7,809 bases of DNA from Desulfobacterales bacterium (GTDB lineage Bacteria; Desulfobacterota; Desulfobacteria; Desulfobacterales; UBA11574), in NCBI GenBank assembly GCA_030145595.1, contig JAQYVG010000160.1, positions 1 to 7,809 of the forward strand, given 5' to 3'. Position 1 is the stretch's first letter; each line of letters opens with the position of its first letter. Shown piece by piece: positions 5,625-7,809 of the stretch. The notes under the pieces are model-generated. The model did no database searches, was not told where the DNA came from, and worked only from the letters and a program-made list of their open reading frames with translations. The position numbers and the translations under genes are program-made.

Positions 5625-6608
5625 ATGGAAACTATTATTGATAGAACAAAATGGTTTTTTCATCCGGTCCTTGTGTTTATTTTCTCTACCCTGGCCCTGG
5701 CCGCATCCTTGGCCTTGTACATTTACTGGTATGTGGAAGTCAGCACAGGGTTGAGGGAGGTAGTGGTAAGCCACAATCTTGATCCCGACCAGTTTATGGA
5801 GTCCGAGACCTGGGTGGTCATTCTAATTCTTTCGATTCTGGTGGGCATCATTCTGGTGGGGATTTTAATTATCTTTATATATAATCAAAAAACACAGCAG
5901 TTATACCGGATGCAGTATAATTTTATTAACAATTTTACCCACGAACTGAAAACTCCCGTTACATCTTTGAAGTTGTATCTGGAAACGTTTATGAAACACG
6001 AACTAATCCGTCGCGATCAAACCAAGTACTTAGGTTATATGTTTCAAGATGTGGAACGGCTTTCAGAGAATATCAACCGTATTCTGAATCTTGCCAAGAT
6101 CGAGAGCAAAAGCTATGGCGGTGAATCTGTTGAGTCGAATCTTGTTTCAGTCGTCGAGCGGTTTTTAAAAAATAACAGCCGGTTCTTTAAAAATTGCGAA
6201 ATCAATATTCACAATCCAAGCGGCCTCAGCTTTTCCTATTATGTTAATGAATCTTTATTTGACATGCTTTTAATGAACCTGCTGATCAACGCCGTCAAAT
6301 ATAATGAATCCGAAAAGCCCAAAATTGATATTACCTTTGAGTTAATAAAGTTCAGGCTGTATGTTCGATTTGCGGATAACGGTATTGGAATTGAAGAGAA
6401 AGAACTCAAAAAGATTTTCAAAAAATTTTATCAGACGGGCCGGGCGGATGATATGACCGCCCAAGGCAGCGGACTCGGCCTGCATCTGGTACGGAGTGTC
6501 GCCCGGCTGCACCATGGAAAAGTAGTGGCCCAAAGCAAAGGAAAGGGGAGAGGATCAGAATTTATATTGACGTTTCCTTACAAGACCTGGTCGTGGATCG
6601 GCTTATAA
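5625..6608 (+). CDS. Two-component sensor histidine kinase, two-TM, no HAMP or PAS
   Basis: A 327-residue inner-membrane kinase. Two hydrophobic segments (about 14-36 and 63-86) enclose a short periplasmic loop of about 26 residues; the catalytic core starts directly after TM2, with no HAMP or PAS seen. The H-box NFTHELKTPVTSLK (103-116) gives His106 as the phosphoacceptor. The ATPase domain has the N-box NLLINAVKYNE (218-228), G1 DNGIGI (251-256), F-box FKKFYQ (265-270) and G2 GSGLGLHLV (281-289), all intact. The ATG at 5625 is preceded by AGGGA (5611-5615) nine bases away. With so small an extracellular loop the stimulus may be sensed within the membrane or through a partner. Its partner is almost certainly the response regulator at 6940, though they are 331 bp apart. 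Divergent from the oxidoreductase gene. Confidence 0.95.
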   Translation: METIIDRTKWFFHPVLVFIFSTLALAASLALYIYWYVEVSTGLREVVVSHNLDPDQFMESETWVVILILSILVGIILVGILIIFIYNQKTQQLYRMQYNFINNFTHELKTPVTSLKLYLETFMKHELIRRDQTKYLGYMFQDVERLSENINRILNLAKIESKSYGGESVESNLVSVVERFLKNNSRFFKNCEINIHNPSGLSFSYYVNESLFDMLLMNLLINAVKYNESEKPKIDITFELIKFRLYVRFADNGIGIEEKELKKIFKKFYQTGRADDMTAQGSGLGLHLVRSVARLHHGKVVAQSKGKGRGSEFILTFPYKTWSWIGL

Positions 6609-6939
6609 AACATAACGTTGCATTAATCTGTATAGCTAATTATGAGGATAGGCGTGAGACAGTCGCTTTTACTAGATCGATGCTGGATGCTTGTTGGAGC
6701 GTAGCGGAAATCCCGATTTATCGGGGATGCTAGATGCTGGTCAAAGATCCCGTCTTTAGCGGGGATATTCAGGATTGTTCTACTAGTGAAGTCCAAAAAC
6801 ATCCAATATCCAGGAACCAGACTTCGGCGAGCTCAGTCGAGTCGTATCCAGAATCAGCCGATACTGGCAATGGTTTTCGTTGTAACGGCCTAGATCGAAC
6901 ACATAAATTTATGCCACTATAGGGTAAACAAGGGTGCTT
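6609..6939. other. 331-bp non-coding spacer between kinase and regulator
   Basis: This gap holds no believable gene. The left end (6609-6670) is AT-rich and shows no terminator. The centre is a mosaic of short hairpins and direct repeats (separate entry). The right end has a perfect 12-bp palindrome CATAAATTTATG (6902-6913), a TATAGG that could be a -10 at 6918-6923 but lacks a good -35, and the ribosome site AGGG (6931-6934) of the regulator. Reading frames here are short and have no family resemblance. Confidence 0.6.
6672..6898. repeat. Repeat mosaic, MITE-like, inside the two-component operon
   Basis: Components in order: GATGCTGGATGC (6679-6690) and its echo GATGCTAGATGCTGG (6726-6740); hairpin CCCGAT-TT-ATCGGG (6712-6725); hairpin ATCCCG (6747-6752) with CGGGGAT (6760-6766); CCAAAAACATCCAATATC (6793-6810), an imperfect inverse of 6679-6697; and GACTTCGGCGAGCTCAGTCG (6820-6839), an imperfect palindrome around GAGCTC. 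The 9-mer CTAGATCGA occurs at both ends (6672-6680 and 6890-6898), like a target-site duplication. No transposase is present. Mobility is inference. Confidence 0.5.
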
Positions 6940-7671
6940 ATGAAACATTCGGCCAAAAAACGTATTCTGATTGTTGAAGATGAAGGACATATCGCCGAGG
7001 GCCTCGAATTGAACTTGTCGCTGCAGGGATATGATGTAACGATTGCTCCGGATGGGGTTTCGGGCCTTCAAAAATGGAAAGAATGGCAGCCTGACCTGAT
7101 TGTACTCGATATTATGTTGCCCGGGATTGACGGGTTGTCCGTGCTTCAAAATATCCGTCTTGAGGATGATCGGATTCCGATTCTGATTCTTTCGGCCAAA
7201 AGCGATACAGAAGACAAAATCAAAGGCCTGTCTTTCGGTGTGGACGATTATATTACAAAACCATTCGATCTGGACGAATTTTTACTGCGGGTCGAACGCC
7301 TTGTGACCCGCGCATCATGGGCGCGTGAAGAGAGTTATCTCAGCAAAGCCGCACTCTCTTCTCAACCCCGGACTTATGCTTTTGGCGACAACCGCATCGA
7401 TTTTGAGACTTCCACCGCCGATTGCAAGTGCGGAGAGATACGCCTGACAGACCAGGAAATCAAGCTGTTGAGGCTGTTTATCGCCAGAAGAGGGAAACCG
7501 CTTGCGCGCAACGAAATACTACAGATAGGATGGGGATACACCGGGGAGATGACAACCCGTACAGTGGACAATTTCATAGTGCGGTTTAGGAAATATTTTG
7601 AGGACAATCCCAAAAAACCGGTATTTTTTAAAAGTATCAGGTCGATAGGGTATCTGTTCGATCACAATTAG
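6940..7671 (+). CDS. OmpR/PhoB-family response regulator
   Basis: A 243-residue cytoplasmic transcription factor. The receiver domain (about 7-122) has the acidic pair Glu14-Asp15, the phosphoacceptor Asp57 in VLDIMLPG (55-62), Ser85 in ILILSAK, Tyr104 and Lys107 in DDYITKPFD (102-110). A linker (about 123-145) leads to a winged-helix DNA-binding domain (about 146-243) with LTDQEIKLLRLF (169-180), the recognition helix around TTRTVDNFIVRFRKYFE (205-221) and the C-terminal hairpin FFKSIRSIGYLF (229-240). I place the start at ATG 6940, because AGGG at 6931-6934 is five bases upstream; the in-frame GTG at 6934 overlaps that ribosome site and is less likely. All residues needed for phosphorylation are present. 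The cognate kinase is the gene at 5625-6608. A CKC pair (162-164) in the DNA-binding domain is unexplained. Confidence 0.95.
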   Translation: MKHSAKKRILIVEDEGHIAEGLELNLSLQGYDVTIAPDGVSGLQKWKEWQPDLIVLDIMLPGIDGLSVLQNIRLEDDRIPILILSAKSDTEDKIKGLSFGVDDYITKPFDLDEFLLRVERLVTRASWAREESYLSKAALSSQPRTYAFGDNRIDFETSTADCKCGEIRLTDQEIKLLRLFIARRGKPLARNEILQIGWGYTGEMTTRTVDNFIVRFRKYFEDNPKKPVFFKSIRSIGYLFDHN

Positions 7672-7674
7672 TTT

Positions 7675-7696
7675 CCATTCATAAATGGCTATTTTT
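7675..7696 (+). terminator. Weak terminator-like hairpin after the response regulator gene
   Basis: CCATT (7675-7679) pairs with AATGG (7684-7688) over a 4-base loop, followed by CTATTTTT. It begins four bases after the stop codon. The stem is short and AT-rich, so it is only a candidate; the large palindrome right after it may also end transcription. Confidence 0.35.
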
Positions 7697-7697
7697 C

Positions 7698-7808
7698 CGA
7701 TGAGCGGCGTTCTCCGCGGGTTTCCGCCCTCAACGTACTAAAGTACGCCTCCCCGCCAAATACATGCGGGACAAGCGGGCGAAAACCCTTGTGCGGCCTT
7801 GCTCATCG
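7698..7808. repeat. 111-bp imperfect palindrome at the window end
   Basis: Outer arms CGATGAGC (7698-7705) and GCTCATCG (7801-7808) are perfect. After 12 bases on each side, GGGTTTCCGCCC (7718-7729) pairs with GGGCGAAAACCC (7777-7788) with a single mismatch (a G-U pair in RNA). The core is CGTACT-AA-AGTACG (7734-7747), and the right half has an extra hairpin CCCGC/GCGGG (7752-7756, 7766-7770). The nested architecture with a short core dyad resembles the repeats at 1-80 and 4205-4321, but the sequence differs, so it is probably a separate family. Confidence 0.75.
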
Positions 7809-7809
7809 A

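Noticed and set aside
6654..6704. GTG mini-frame of 16 codons preceded by GAGGATAGGC
   Set aside because: The ribosome-site-like sequence is probably chance; the peptide is encoded by the repeat unit itself.
6679..6740. CRISPR-like short repeats
   Set aside because: Repeat units are short, imperfect and irregularly spaced, with no uniform spacers and no cas genes.
6734..6922. 62-residue frame in the spacer between kinase and regulator
   Set aside because: It runs through the repeat hairpins, has no ribosome site and no domain resemblance.
6934..6939. GTG as start of the response regulator
   Set aside because: It overlaps the AGGG ribosome site that fits the ATG at 6940 better.

Overview
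The window reads as a chromosomal segment of a Gram-negative bacterium with moderate GC content. Small intergenic spacers, several large palindromic intergenic repeats, a ThiE-ThiL fusion and a cysteine-bearing flavin oxidoreductase of the nitronate-monooxygenase/FabK type suggest an anaerobic deltaproteobacterium, possibly of the Desulfobacterales. That placement is inference from overall look only; there is no rRNA or marker gene here. I see no CRISPR array, tRNA, transposase, phage gene or toxin-antitoxin pair.

Layout. Positions 1-80 hold a palindromic intergenic repeat cut by the window edge. An ArsR-type repressor with a C-terminal cysteine cluster (145-498, minus) has its own strong promoter that predicts a leaderless mRNA. 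Next is a two-TM diguanylate cyclase (555-1445, minus), whose upstream spacer carries a candidate promoter overlapped by a dyad. Then comes a thiamine block (minus): a ThiE-ThiL fusion (2527-4131) followed 58 bp downstream by thiD (1659-2468). A second copy of the palindromic repeat (4205-4321) separates the thiamine block from an upstream flavin oxidoreductase gene (4352-5428, minus). From 5429 the direction of transcription switches. A sensor histidine kinase (5625-6608, plus) and an OmpR/PhoB-type response regulator (6940-7671, plus) form a two-component pair, unusually split by 331 bp of non-coding repeat-rich DNA. The window ends in a 111-bp imperfect palindrome (7698-7808).

How the genes work together. 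ThiD, ThiE and ThiL are three consecutive steps of thiamine diphosphate synthesis (HMP-P to HMP-PP, coupling to thiazole phosphate giving TMP, TMP to TPP), here encoded by two genes. The histidine kinase and response regulator should be one phosphorelay; a 7-4-7 direct repeat resembling a PhoB-family binding site lies in front of the kinase gene and may mediate autoregulation. The diguanylate cyclase and ArsR regulator look like independent units.

Most unusual points: the ThiE-ThiL fusion with an Asn in place of the usual Asp of the ThiL GGD motif; the intergenic repeat family whose arms differ in sequence but keep pairing (covariation); the repeat mosaic between kinase and regulator; and the leaderless arsR-type gene with phased ATGCA repeats in its promoter. 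I found no convincing complete new multi-gene system.
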